Positions 26,740 through 35,402 of a DNA stretch of 64,000 nt are shown piece after piece (the stretch's first letter is position 1; every line of letters begins with the position of its first letter). Below the pieces are notes generated by a model. It had not been told where the DNA came from. It saw only the letters and a list, made by a program, of their open reading frames with translations, and ran no database searches. A program made the position numbers and the translations under genes. This DNA is from Acidobacteriaceae bacterium (GTDB taxonomy: Bacteria; Acidobacteriota; Terriglobia; Terriglobales; Acidobacteriaceae), in assembly GCA_025462735.1 (NCBI GenBank), contig JAOAPC010000011.1, forward strand, positions 186,001 to 250,000, given 5' to 3'.

Positions 26740-27621
26740 TTAAGCGACTGCTTCCTTCGGTGCAGGTGATTCAGCACGCCCGGGCTGCCCTTTCCCAAGA
26801 AAGTTCACCAGCTCAGTATTGACCTCATCCGCGTGCGTCCAGTTGATGGCGTGCGGGCCATCTTTCACCACGACGAGCCGTGCGCCTTTGATCAGCTTGG
26901 CAGTCCGTGCTCCCGCAGCGTTCAGAGGGACAATGCGGTCCGCGTCGCCATGGAGCACCAGCGTCGGAATGTCGATGCGGGCGACGTCCTGACGAAAATC
27001 CTCATACCACGTCGGAACGCATGCCAGGCTGGCCGTTGCCGAAGCGCCGGCAGCAACGTTCCAGCTTGCCCGTAAGGCCTGTTCACTAATGCGCTTCCCC
27101 AGAAAAACGTCGGCGTTGTAAAAATTCTTAAAGAACTCGGTGAAGAACGCGTAGCGATCTGCTGCCACCGCCTTTGCTATTCCGTCGAATACGCTCCGGT
27201 CGACTCCCTCAGGGTTGTCTGCAGTCTTCACCAGGAACGGCGGCACGGAGCTGATAAATACCGCCTTGCTCACGCCTTGCGATCCATACTTGCCTAGATA
27301 TCGCGCCACCTCGCCTCCGCCCATCGAAAAGCCGACGAGCGTGAAGTCACGCAACTTGAGGTGGGTCACGACCTGTTGCAGATCCTGCGCAAAAGTATCG
27401 TAGTTATAACCTTCAGTTGGCTGGCTCGAGTTGCCGAAGCCCCTACGGTCATAGGTGATCACCCTGTGTCCCGAATTCAGCAGGACCGGCAGTTGTTTCT
27501 CCCACGAGGCTCCGCTGAGAGGGTATCCATGGATCAGGACAACCGGTTTGCCCGAACCGTGGTCCTCATAATAGAGATCGATGTTGCCCGAATTCTCTTT
27601 TCCTACAGTAATGAACGGCAT
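26740..27621 (-). CDS. Alpha/beta hydrolase (haloperoxidase/esterase type)
   Basis: The 293-residue protein has the oxyanion-hole motif 'LIHGYPLSG', the nucleophile Ser99 in 'GFSMGGGEV', the acid in 'LHGDADRIVP', and a late catalytic His in 'DGPHAINW'. This matches cofactor-free non-haem chloroperoxidases and aryl esterases. Such enzymes hydrolyse small esters or lactones and, in vitro, perhydrolyse short acids. There is no signal peptide. It is monocistronic. Confidence 0.88.
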   Translation of the reverse strand: MPFITVGKENSGNIDLYYEDHGSGKPVVLIHGYPLSGASWEKQLPVLLNSGHRVITYDRRGFGNSSQPTEGYNYDTFAQDLQQVVTHLKLRDFTLVGFSMGGGEVARYLGKYGSQGVSKAVFISSVPPFLVKTADNPEGVDRSVFDGIAKAVAADRYAFFTEFFKNFYNADVFLGKRISEQALRASWNVAAGASATASLACVPTWYEDFRQDVARIDIPTLVLHGDADRIVPLNAAGARTAKLIKGARLVVVKDGPHAINWTHADEVNTELVNFLGKGQPGRAESPAPKEAVA

Positions 27622-27806
27622 GCGAATTCTCCTTCCTTCCTCTTAATTAAATATCGACCGGCCTTGGGATTAACTAAATGGCTGACGTGTGCTTCTCTTT
27701 CCCTAAAAGATGAATCTGATGTTCGTATGGATGCGTATTTTGTGTGCCCTGACCTGGCTGGATTTCACTCAGGTACAGCAATCCACGTTGGATCTTCTGT
27801 GTTTGC

Positions 27807-28280
27807 CTAAGCGCTTCGAGAATCTTCGGTTCGGCGGGAACTTGCATGCGCCAGCAGGCGTTCAATTTTCTCGAAAAGTATTTGCTGGTGCTCCGACTTT
27901 GAAACAACGGCCGTGCATCCCGCGGCAATTGCCTCTGATTCCAAAGACGGTGTTTTGAAACCAGTAAACATCAATACCGGGATTGAAGGACTGGTGCGCT
28001 TCAGTTCGCGCGCGACCTCAAATCCATTCATTCCCGGCAGTGAGAGATCCAACAAGATCAGGTCGGGTCGCAGTTGCTGGGACAGCTCGATGGCATCAAC
28101 GCCATCTGCTGCCTCTCCGCACACCTTCCAGTCGGGGTTCTGTTCCAGGCAAGTTCGCAACGACCGGCGTACGAATGAGCTATCGTCGACGATGAGAATT
28201 GAATAGGACAAACGAGGGCCTTTGTCCTCAAGAGGCTGCTGGTCGGAGGCCAATCTGTATAGGTCGGCGGACGGCGACAA
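27807..28280 (-). CDS. Single-domain response regulator
   Basis: A CheY-type receiver domain covers residues 27-145, with acidic pocket 'VDDS', phosphoacceptor Asp78 in 'LLDLSLPGMNG', Thr in 'LMFTG' and Lys in 'VVSKSE'. There is no output domain. The start is uncertain: the upstream TTG used here gives a 25-residue non-conserved leader, and a TTG at 28211 begins right at the domain. It is divergent from the Crp/Fnr-type gene and no kinase is adjacent. Confidence 0.8.
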   Translation of the reverse strand: MSPSADLYRLASDQQPLEDKGPRLSYSILIVDDSSFVRRSLRTCLEQNPDWKVCGEAADGVDAIELSQQLRPDLILLDLSLPGMNGFEVARELKRTSPSIPVLMFTGFKTPSLESEAIAAGCTAVVSKSEHQQILFEKIERLLAHASSRRTEDSRSA

Positions 28281-28525
28281 GGGAAGGACTTTCTTACGCT
28301 ACTCTTTCCGGTCCGCGAAACAAATACAGTGGTTGCTGTACGATAGCGCACATTATTAAGTTCGAAGTCGAACACTTTTGTGGGCGGCAACTCGTGATTT
28401 ATCACTTATACGGTTTTAAAAGTAGTAAACTGTAAATGTCTCCTCTAGCATATTTCCGCCGCGCCCTCTGGGCGACGGTTCCTTGCAAAATCAGACCTGG
28501 CCGACCGCCAAGCCAAGGAGCCGTC

Positions 28526-29284
28526 ATGGCAAGAAGCACACGTCCATCCGCTACTCGTAAACCGCCGACAAACGACGGCAACGGCAACCACATTCACAAT
28601 GAGATCCTGCTGGGGCTTTCCGACGGAGAAAGCAAAGCCCTGTTTTCTAAGTTGGAATTCGTTCGGCTGAAAGTCCACCACCTGTTGCATGAGCCCGGCG
28701 ACGCTTTGAAATCTGTGTATTTCTGCAATACCGGGATGATTTCCATCCTCAGCGTTTTCCCCGACGGCAAGAGTGTCGAGGTCGGCCTGGTTGGCAAAGA
28801 GGGCTTTGTGGGTCTCCCGCTGCTCGTGGGTTTTCGGACGACTCCCACGCGGGCGATATCACAAATCGATGCTACGGCTTTCCGCGTGGATGCCGACGCT
28901 CTGGTCGCGCTTTTGCCTAAGTGTCCCAATCTAGAGCGAAGCCTGCAGCAGTATTCGCAAATCTTCGCCATGCAGGTCACTCAAATTGCAGCCTGCAACC
29001 GGCTTCATGAAGTGCACGAGCGCCTGGCGCGCTGGTTGCTGATGTGCGCCGACCGCATCACGTCGAATGAGTTGCCATTGACCCAGGAGTTTTTGGGTCA
29101 GATGTTAGGTACCCGCCGTTCCAGCGTAACCGTGGCGGCCGGAATCTTGCAGAAAGCTGGGATCATTTCCTACAGCCGCGGTGATGTAAAGATCGTTGAC
29201 CGGCCAAAGTTGGAAGAGACAACTTGCGAGTGCTACGGACTCATGGAGCGACAACTCGGCCAATGGCAGAACGGTTCAAAGTAA
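28526..29284 (+). CDS. Crp/Fnr-family transcriptional regulator
   Basis: The 252-residue protein has a cyclic-nucleotide-binding-like beta-roll (about residues 35-145; 'SVEVGLVGKEGFVGLPLLVG') and a C-terminal winged helix ('LTQEFLGQMLGTRRSSVTVAAGIL' region). The Arg-x-Ser phosphate-binding signature of cAMP-binding members is not evident, and there is no cysteine cluster of the FNR type at the N-terminus, so the ligand is unknown. An AAGGAG site five bases before the ATG fixes the start. Confidence 0.9.
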   Translation: MARSTRPSATRKPPTNDGNGNHIHNEILLGLSDGESKALFSKLEFVRLKVHHLLHEPGDALKSVYFCNTGMISILSVFPDGKSVEVGLVGKEGFVGLPLLVGFRTTPTRAISQIDATAFRVDADALVALLPKCPNLERSLQQYSQIFAMQVTQIAACNRLHEVHERLARWLLMCADRITSNELPLTQEFLGQMLGTRRSSVTVAAGILQKAGIISYSRGDVKIVDRPKLEETTCECYGLMERQLGQWQNGSK

Positions 29285-29422
29285 CTCAATTGTGCGCCAG
29301 CCGACACTTGCGAGTTCGCGAGCGGGCCGACACGCCGTCCCGCGTCCGAGGACACTGGTTCGAGTAGTTTGATTTTTTGACAGCCTTCGATTTCAGGAAG
29401 GCCCCGCCCGGAGTAACTCGCT

Positions 29423-29998
29423 ATGGGAACCTCACTTAAACGTTCGGCTCAATCAAATTTAACCGGACTTCCAGATGTATCGACCGCCCAACCGGTCCTC
29501 CAAAGCTGGAGAGAGATAGCCTCGGAGTTGGATCGCAGCGTGAGGACCGTGCAGCGCTGGGAGCGAACACTCCAGCTTCCGGTCCACCGGGTAGGTAAGG
29601 GACCTCGTTGTCCGGTATTTGCATTCAAAGACGAACTACATCTTTGGTTGCGGACAAACGCGGACGGCGTCACTGATGAATCCCGCAAGGTTCTGTCGTT
29701 CGGTACACGAAAGGTTCCTCGCGGAGTTTCCCGAGTTACGGAAACTAGAATCGCGAAGCCAATGGCAGGGAAGCCTGAACCAGGAATTCTGAAGTCGCTC
29801 AACGCGTTCTTTGCCCTCGAGGGTGTGCGCCACATGCCTCGGAATTGCGCTCACTGTAACGCTCCCACAGAGTTTTTGGTTGGACAGTTCTGGCTTTACG
29901 GGACCGAGAAGACATGGCAGCTCTCTGTGCCATTTTGTCCTACCTGCGATGCGGAGATACGTTCACTCCTGCCGTCGCCATCAACACACATCACATAA
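29423..29998 (+). CDS. HTH protein with C-terminal zinc-ribbon-like cysteines
   Basis: The N-terminal part (about residues 27-60) is an excisionase/MerR-like helix-turn-helix, 'SWREIASELDRSVRTVQRWE', followed by 'LPVHRVGKGPRCPVFAF'-type wing residues. This unit is very common at the start of acidobacterial regulators. A basic linker leads to a C-terminal domain with two CxxC pairs (Cys142/145 and Cys172/175), which would bind zinc. The two parts suggest a DNA-binding protein with a metal-stabilised partner or sensing domain. No function is known. Confidence 0.75.
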   Translation: MGTSLKRSAQSNLTGLPDVSTAQPVLQSWREIASELDRSVRTVQRWERTLQLPVHRVGKGPRCPVFAFKDELHLWLRTNADGVTDESRKVLSFGTRKVPRGVSRVTETRIAKPMAGKPEPGILKSLNAFFALEGVRHMPRNCAHCNAPTEFLVGQFWLYGTEKTWQLSVPFCPTCDAEIRSLLPSPSTHIT

Positions 29999-30086
29999 TT
30001 GCTGTGGCTTTCTGAAAGAGAAGAAGCGAGGCAGGATTGCTGCTAAAGCGGCGATTGTGTCGGTCTAAACTTCACTGCAGAAACTG

Positions 30087-30115
30087 AAAAGGCGATCTCC
30101 GAAGAGATCGCCTTT
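30087..30115 (-). terminator. Intrinsic terminator of the cold-shock gene
   Basis: A 12-base-pair stem built on ggcgatctc/gagatcgcc plus flanking A/T pairs closes a TTCG tetraloop on the minus strand. It is followed by TTTTCAGTTT, 18 bases after the csp stop codon. This is a standard rho-independent terminator for the minus-strand gene. Confidence 0.85.
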
Positions 30116-30132
30116 CGCAAGATTCGCCCGGC

Positions 30133-30336
30133 TTATAGCGCCTGGACGTTTTCAGCCTGCCAGCCCTTCGGACCCTTCGTTACGTCAAACTGCACCGTCT
30201 GGCCCTCCTGCAGGCTCTTAAAGCCGCCCGCTTGGATCGCTGAGAAGTGCACAAATACATCTTCGCCATTCTGACGGCTGATAAAGCCGTAGCCTTTGGC
30301 GTCGTTGAACCACTTTACTGTTCCTTGTTCTGCCAT
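30133..30336 (-). CDS. Cold-shock protein (CspA family)
   Basis: This 67-residue beta-barrel protein has both RNA-binding motifs: 'KGYGFISRQ' (RNP1) and 'DVFVHFS' (RNP2), with 'GTVKWFND' at the start. It binds single-stranded RNA and DNA and melts secondary structure. It lies close to an RRM protein and a DEAD-box helicase, which act in the same process. A strong terminator follows, so it is monocistronic. Confidence 0.96.
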   Translation of the reverse strand: MAEQGTVKWFNDAKGYGFISRQNGEDVFVHFSAIQAGGFKSLQEGQTVQFDVTKGPKGWQAENVQAL

Positions 30337-30883
30337 GTTGTTACGTGTTCCTTTTCAAATTGATTTACGCTGGAAAGAGTCGGAAGAAAACTTGCGCAGG
30401 TTACTGGCTGTTGAAGCAAGAACTGCTCACTACCGATTCGGTTCTAACGCACACGGGCATCCTACTCGGAATTGGTGCAATTTGCAAGCTTTTTTGCAAA
30501 GTCGGCCACCCCTGGGTGATAGCATGTGGACACTCCCTGGTTATTCGGGCCTGATAAGTAGTTGCCACGGCGCCAGTAATGCGCAGGGAACTATGGAGCA
30601 GCGCCACTCGTCCGCCCTCAGCACAACGCTCCCAAAACAGCGTATACTCAAATTGCTTGACCCCGAAGATGCGCGGTGAGCCTGCGCCTTCGTGATTGAG
30701 AGATTGCGAGGCGCTTCTTGCACCGGCGGTCATTCCTGAACATTTCACTCCACGGTTCCATCGAACGCGCTTGCACCCAAAGGCGTGCAGCTTGACGCGG
30801 CTTGTGACGGTCATTGCGACGCGACAACCAGAGTGGCGATCACTTCGCTACTCCACAACCAGTCCAAATGACGGGAGCTCATT
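30337..30883. other. Intergenic region upstream of csp and of the small basic protein gene
   Basis: These 547 bases separate two divergent transcripts. The part nearest csp probably holds its promoter and 5' leader, which in this family is often long and structured. I find no convincing coding sequence or RNA gene here. Confidence 0.5.
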
Positions 30884-31048
30884 ATGTCCGCGATAAATGG
30901 TGACAAGTCGAGATTTAACCGGGTGCGCAAACAAAACATTGCTCGCCGGAAACGAACCCGAGAGCTGCTAAATTTAGAGGTCGCACAACTGAAATCGGGA
31001 AGTGCGACAAGCAGTGCAAAAGGTGCCAAAGGGAAGGTGGCCGCATGA
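30884..31048 (+). CDS. Small basic protein (54 aa), first gene of the RRM operon
   Basis: An ATG with a GGGAG site upstream opens a 54-residue, strongly basic protein. It has an Arg/Lys-rich centre ('RKQNIARRKRTREL') and a Ser/Ala/Lys tail. Its stop overlaps the next ATG as ATGA, which is good evidence that it is translated. It could bind RNA or ribosomes, given its charge and the RRM gene two positions downstream. No family is recognised. Confidence 0.65.
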   Translation: MSAINGDKSRFNRVRKQNIARRKRTRELLNLEVAQLKSGSATSSAKGAKGKVAA

Positions 31049-31650
31049 CCACTACCACATTTACTCCTCCGTTCTCGGCACCGATTCCAAACCCCCTTAA
31101 AAAGAAACGCGTGCTTTTGGTTGACACTTCTGCCGCCAAGCGCGACTTGCGGGCCGAGGTCATGCGAAAGCTAGGCATGGATGTCGACTGTGCTGCCGAT
31201 ATCGCAGAAGCTCGCTCCTGGTGGCGGGCCGACTTATACGACCTGGTCTTGATCAATGTGGACAAGGGAGCAGGGCATCGAGACAAGTTCTGTGACGACA
31301 TTCGCAGTGCCACCCCTCGCCAGCAGCTTGCTTTCTTCGTCGGCAAACCCGAGTACCTCGCAACTCTCCCGAGTCTGGATGGAGATACTGTGATACCGGT
31401 TCACCACGATGAGGTTCTGATGGGGGACGTGAAGACAGCCCTTTCCGTCGATCTTGCAGATTTGTCGCAGCGCTGGGGAATCATGGAGGCATCGCGCCGG
31501 ATTTCCGCGGTCCGCTCCGCATCCAACGCGCGTACCAGGGCGATGCGCGACCGGCCGTCTCCGCCGCGTGATCTCGAAATGCGGCATGGTAAGCGCCCCG
31601 TGGACGAGCCGCCAAGTTTAGATGATCTACTAAGAGAGGAAATGCAATGA
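31045..31650 (+). CDS. Degenerate receiver-domain protein
   Basis: Residues 21-140 follow the receiver fold ('KKRVLLVDTSAAKRDLRAEV ... YDLVLINVDKG'), but key residues are changed. The second acidic-pocket Asp is Thr28, and the phosphoacceptor is Asn71. It therefore cannot be phosphorylated in the normal way and is a pseudo-receiver. The C-terminal 60 residues are basic and Pro/Arg-rich. It is sandwiched by ATGA overlaps between a tiny basic protein and an RRM protein, so the three are made together. It may act as a protein-binding scaffold in RNA regulation (inference). Confidence 0.75.
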   Translation: MTTTTFTPPFSAPIPNPLKKKRVLLVDTSAAKRDLRAEVMRKLGMDVDCAADIAEARSWWRADLYDLVLINVDKGAGHRDKFCDDIRSATPRQQLAFFVGKPEYLATLPSLDGDTVIPVHHDEVLMGDVKTALSVDLADLSQRWGIMEASRRISAVRSASNARTRAMRDRPSPPRDLEMRHGKRPVDEPPSLDDLLREEMQ

Positions 31651-31994
31651 AGAACCTTTATGTGGGCAATTTGCCCCACAGCACAACCGAAGCTGAACTA
31701 CGCGGCGTTTTCGAGGCGCATGGTGCAGTCGAAAAAGTCAGCCTGGTGACGGACCGAGAGACCGGACGCTCGCGGGGTTTCGCGTTTGTGGAAATGACCA
31801 ATCCGAGCGAAGCCGACAAGGCTATCGCGGCCTTGAACGGAACGGAGCTGGGTGGCCGCGCGTTAACCATCAACGAGGCCAAACCGAAGACCGACCGTCC
31901 CAAGACCGGACAGCGTTTCGGTGGCGGGGGCGGCGGCCGTGGACGCGATGACTACCGTGGCCATGCACGTCAGCCACGCGAACCGCGCTGGTAG
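31647..31994 (+). CDS. RRM-type RNA-binding protein
   Basis: A single RNA recognition motif fills residues 1-80, with RNP2 'NLYVGNLP' and RNP1 'RGFAFVEM'. A Gly/Arg-rich tail ('GGGGGGRGRDDYRG') follows. Bacterial proteins of this type resemble the cyanobacterial Rbp family and are often induced by cold. It is translationally coupled to the pseudo-receiver gene. Confidence 0.93.
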   Translation: MKNLYVGNLPHSTTEAELRGVFEAHGAVEKVSLVTDRETGRSRGFAFVEMTNPSEADKAIAALNGTELGGRALTINEAKPKTDRPKTGQRFGGGGGGRGRDDYRGHARQPREPRW

Positions 31995-32079
31995 GCGGTT
32001 TCCAGTAAATTAGAATTCTCGAGGCCGGTCGCTAGATCATCGGCTTGCGATCAACAACCAACACATTGGGAGATGAGGT

Positions 32080-32310
32080 ATGCCACGGGGCCGATCAACT
32101 TTTACGAAGCGTCAGAAGGAACAAACACGACAGCAAAAACAGCGGGAAAAAGCTGAGCGCAGAACCCAGCGAAAACAAGAAAAACCCATTGAAAGCAATG
32201 TGGATGAAATGGCTGAATTGCGCGAACACGCCGCTGCCCAGGCGGCACTGTTCAACATTGGCGTAGAGGATGAAGAACCCAACGCCGATCAAAACGAATC
32301 CGAGCGGTAA
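32080..32310 (+). CDS. Small highly charged protein (76 aa)
   Basis: The product starts with a very basic Lys/Gln/Arg coil ('RQKEQTRQQKQREKAERR') and ends in an acidic tail ('GVEDEEPNADQNESER'). A GAGG site precedes the ATG. It follows the RRM gene by 85 bases on the same strand. Such proteins are frequent in this phylum next to RNA-binding genes, but the function is unknown. Confidence 0.6.
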   Translation: MPRGRSTFTKRQKEQTRQQKQREKAERRTQRKQEKPIESNVDEMAELREHAAAQAALFNIGVEDEEPNADQNESER

Positions 32311-32384
32311 ATATTGACCGCCAGTTGCCTTACGATTATTCAAGTCGCCGAAGGCTTTAAACCGCGGCGACTTGATTTCGGATT

Positions 32385-33578
32385 CTAGACAAATACCTCG
32401 CCAGGTAATGCTGTTAAAGTCCGCGATGCCAGGGTGTTTTCGACGAAGCGCCTCGGTTGCTCTGTCGCGGCGTCAATCTGCTTGCGTTCGATCCGCAGCT
32501 TAAGCGTGCGCTCGATCTGACGGAGTTCCAGAACTTCCGCGCCAGCCACTAGGGTTGAAGCGCGTCCCTGAAACCCAGCTCGTCCCGTGCGTCCGACACG
32601 ATGGATGAAATCCTCCGCCATCTTGGGCACGTCATAGTTGATGACGTGGGCTACGTCGTCCACGTGCAATCCGCGAGAAGCGATGTCCGTCGCCACCAGA
32701 ACCTGGTAACGTCCTTCCTGGAACCCACTCAGAGCGCCGTTGCGTTGCGATTGCGAACGATCGCCATGAATCATTGCCGCGTTGAAACCGTCGCGCATCA
32801 GTTCCTTCGCAATGCGTTCCGTACCGCGCTTGGTTCGGCTAAAGATCAGAGTTTGCCCTTTTTCCGCATAAAGCAGTTGCCGGAGTAGGTCCATCTTCTG
32901 TCCCGGCCGGACTTCGTAAGCGTTGAGCTGTACGCTCTCCGCCGGCTTGAGCACCGATCCTAATGCCACGCGCACCGGATCACGCATGTAGTCGTAGACC
33001 AGTCCAGCAACAGACTGCTCCAGCGTAGCTGAGAAGCACAGTGTCTGTCTGCGCTGGGGAAGCGTCGCAATAATGCGCCGGATCGCAGGCAGAAATCCCA
33101 TGTCCAGCATGCGATCGGCTTCGTCGAGCACCAGAATTTTGACGTGCTGCAGGTCTGCGAACTTGCGGGTCATCAGGTCCTGTAACCGTCCTGGGGTTGC
33201 AATCACCAAGCCGGCGCCGGAACGCAGATTGCGGATTTGTGTCTGTTCCGACACTCCGCCAATGATCAGCGCTGCCTTGTGCATGGTTTTCGTGCGCAGC
33301 CGTTCGTAAACCTCGTGGACTTGCATTGCGAGTTCACGGGTTGGGAGCAATACCAGAGCGGCAGTCTGATGGGCTGGTTCCCGGTTCAGCATTTCGATGA
33401 GTGGAATCAGAAACGCCAGGGTCTTGCCGGTGCCGGTTTGGGCAGTGCCGATGACGTCCCGGCCTTCGAGAGCAGGAGGAATCGCACCCTCCTGGATAGG
33501 TGTGAGGTTAATGAATTGAGCTGCGGCCAATTTCTTCTGCAGCGCAGAAGATATGGGCAGTTCGGTAAATGTTGTCAT
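32385..33578 (-). CDS. DEAD-box ATP-dependent RNA helicase (RhlE-like)
   Basis: The protein has the full motif set: Q-motif region 'FINLTPIQEGAIPP', Walker A 'AQTGTGKT', 'PTRELAMQ', 'TPGRL', 'VLDEADRML', 'SATLE', 'ATDIASRGLHVDDV' and 'HRVGRTGR'. At about 397 residues it is a minimal helicase with a short C-terminal extension, as in RhlE. It probably remodels rRNA or mRNA at low temperature, in keeping with the neighbouring cold-shock and RRM genes. The ATG at 33578 matches the conserved N-terminus; a GTG 13 codons upstream is possible. Confidence 0.94.
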   Translation of the reverse strand: MTTFTELPISSALQKKLAAAQFINLTPIQEGAIPPALEGRDVIGTAQTGTGKTLAFLIPLIEMLNREPAHQTAALVLLPTRELAMQVHEVYERLRTKTMHKAALIIGGVSEQTQIRNLRSGAGLVIATPGRLQDLMTRKFADLQHVKILVLDEADRMLDMGFLPAIRRIIATLPQRRQTLCFSATLEQSVAGLVYDYMRDPVRVALGSVLKPAESVQLNAYEVRPGQKMDLLRQLLYAEKGQTLIFSRTKRGTERIAKELMRDGFNAAMIHGDRSQSQRNGALSGFQEGRYQVLVATDIASRGLHVDDVAHVINYDVPKMAEDFIHRVGRTGRAGFQGRASTLVAGAEVLELRQIERTLKLRIERKQIDAATEQPRRFVENTLASRTLTALPGEVFV

Positions 33579-34036
33579 TCGATTTGTTTCTTTCTCGAGA
33601 GCTGGTTTGTTACACACTCTGACACACGTCGGAAGTGTGTCCAGCCGCTCACATTTTAATTTTTAGTATTGGCGCCAACTAAACGGCGGGCAGGAAATGC
33701 GGAGATGAATCTGATCCAACGAGGGACCACCGCGTGACGAGCAAACCGTGACAAATAGCGTCCAAAAACAGTATACCACGTGCTGTTTACCAGATAGATA
33801 TGACATAGCTGGTTCGGACCGCACCCCGGTAACTGTCGTGGGAGGTTAACTTAAGCGATGAACACTGCCTCCAGCCACAAAAGCGCTATATCTCACCTCT
33901 GAGATGGTCCTCCGTGATCTCTGTGTCCTCATGTAGTTAAAGTTCTTGGTAGTTCCCATTCGCAAACATGGAGGGGAAGCCGAAAGCTTGAACGGGATTT
34001 CATTTGTTAGGTCCGCGGACAAGATTGACGCTGGTA
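33579..34036. other. Intergenic region upstream of the helicase gene
   Basis: These 458 bases hold the helicase promoter and leader on the minus strand, and the downstream flank of the basic protein gene. I see no supported gene, and open frames here look random. Confidence 0.45.
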
Positions 34037-34519
34037 TTAGTCTTCGTCCAGGTATTCTTGCGGCACATCGTCTTCGGATACCTCACGGGTACGCACTCCC
34101 TTTTCGTCCCGTCTGTCGGCCTCTTCGACTCCGGACACTACTCCTGCCTCAAATGCGTTCCCCTCCTCGAGCAGTTCATCCACACTCTCCGAGTCGGCGC
34201 TTTCCACGTCGGACAAACCTTGCAGATCTCCCGATTGCTCGCCTGAGCGCCATCCTGGCGACGTGCTCGAAAACGCCGGGCCGCTTCGTCCTCGGGTTTT
34301 TACCCGCGTCTGCTTATTACTCACACGCGCGGTCGTCCCACTCGTTGCTTTTTTAGAGCTTTTCTTTTTCGCCGCAGTTTTCTTCGGAGCAGATGCTTTC
34401 TTTGCTGATTTCTTCGCAGCTCTAGTTTTCTGCCTGCGCCTCGCTGTCGGCTTCACCGTCTTGCCGACAGCCTTCTTCGATCTCGTAGATTTCTTTTTGT
34501 TTTTCTTCTTGGTAGCCAT
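34037..34519 (-). CDS. Histone-H1-like basic protein with acidic C-terminal domain
   Basis: The first 75 residues are Lys/Ala/Ser-rich with repeated 'AKK' and 'KKSSKK' blocks, like bacterial histone-H1 homologues and Lys-rich DNA-compacting proteins. From about residue 80 the composition flips to acidic ('SADSESVDELLEEGNAFEAG', 'SEDDVPQEYLDED'), giving a two-faced molecule. The basic half should bind DNA or RNA; the acidic half may bind a partner or mask the charge. The strand opposite encodes hydrophobic residues only because it is antisense to Lys codons. Confidence 0.75.
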   Translation of the reverse strand: MATKKKNKKKSTRSKKAVGKTVKPTARRRQKTRAAKKSAKKASAPKKTAAKKKSSKKATSGTTARVSNKQTRVKTRGRSGPAFSSTSPGWRSGEQSGDLQGLSDVESADSESVDELLEEGNAFEAGVVSGVEEADRRDEKGVRTREVSEDDVPQEYLDED

Positions 34520-34598
34520 TGGCGCAGTCTAGCACCGCGGCAGGTGGCGAGCAAAAGCGTGCCGTGCGGCCGGTGGTCCGGCGGCTATTGTGATCCTG

Positions 34599-35146
34599 CT
34601 ACCGGGGGGAGGGGTTTTTTTGGCGCACTCCTTGCTCCTCCGCAATTACGTAGATGAAATCTGCGGGTAAATCGTGAAGAATTTCAGTCTTGCCACTCGG
34701 CCAGAAGATCTCGACCGAAGTCATTATGTTGTCGGATCGCAGCCCGAAGTGCAGGCGTAGATCGTTCTGTGAAAGATAGCTGCCGCCGCTGCGGACCTCA
34801 TTCATTTGCTTGAAGCTGCGCGAAGTAACAGTTACACGAGCTCCGATCGCCGCACGATTGCTCTTGGTTCCAATCAGGCGACAAAATACCCGATGGTTGG
34901 TATTGGCACTGCGGTTTACGAGTAGGCTCGGAGTCTCTCCTATATTCAAAAGGACGACATCCATGTTGCCGTCATTGTTGATATCGCCGAATGCTGCCCC
35001 GCGACGCGACTCGAGCGGCAGCGTGTCCAATCCGGCCGCACCGGATACATCGACAAATGTGCCGTTCTGACGGTTCTGGAACAGTTGAAGAGGCTCGCGG
35101 TAGCGCGGTTCTCATCAGTTTGGCTCCCGGTCAATATTCCCTCCAT
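34599..35146 (-). pseudogene. Remnant of a secreted FG-GAP/UnbV (CRTAC1-like) protein
   Basis: The last 143 residues of an ASPIC/UnbV protein are intact: 'RRGAAFGDINNDGNMDVV' is an FG-GAP calcium loop and 'SVEIFWPSGKTEIL' belongs to the UnbV domain. Upstream in the same frame the family motif 'YREPLQLFQNRQNGTFVDVSG' is readable, but it is preceded by two stop codons (TGA TGA). Traces of the 'NGHV' region occur in other frames. The N-terminal several hundred residues and signal peptide are missing, so this is a decayed gene end. Confidence 0.65.
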
Positions 35147-35402
35147 CTTGGAGTGCGGGATAACCACACGGGGCCATTTGGGACTGCTGAACTTCCAGTT
35201 GACATTGAAAACAAGTAGGTATGAGGTCCGTGATCAAAACCCAATCCGGATCGCTGCTGCGTTCCCGCTCAAATAGCTGCTAGCGGCGTACCCACCGAGA
35301 GTAATTCGGCTTCCGAATCTTTCACTCTGCTGCACTTCCGTCGAGTAAGGTACACCTGGTCTTGCCGCTTTCTTTCGGCGGCCGTGCACCGGAAATTTCA
35401 TT

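Noticed and set aside
34263-34532. Hydrophobic plus-strand frame that looks like a membrane protein
   Set aside because: It is the antisense of the Lys-rich stretch of the H1-like gene; runs of Lys codons read as Phe and Leu on the other strand.
35120-35146. In-frame TGA TGA in the UnbV remnant as possible selenocysteine codons
   Set aside because: Two adjacent stops fall at a place with no conserved Cys, and the upstream frame is shifted, so decay is the simple reading.
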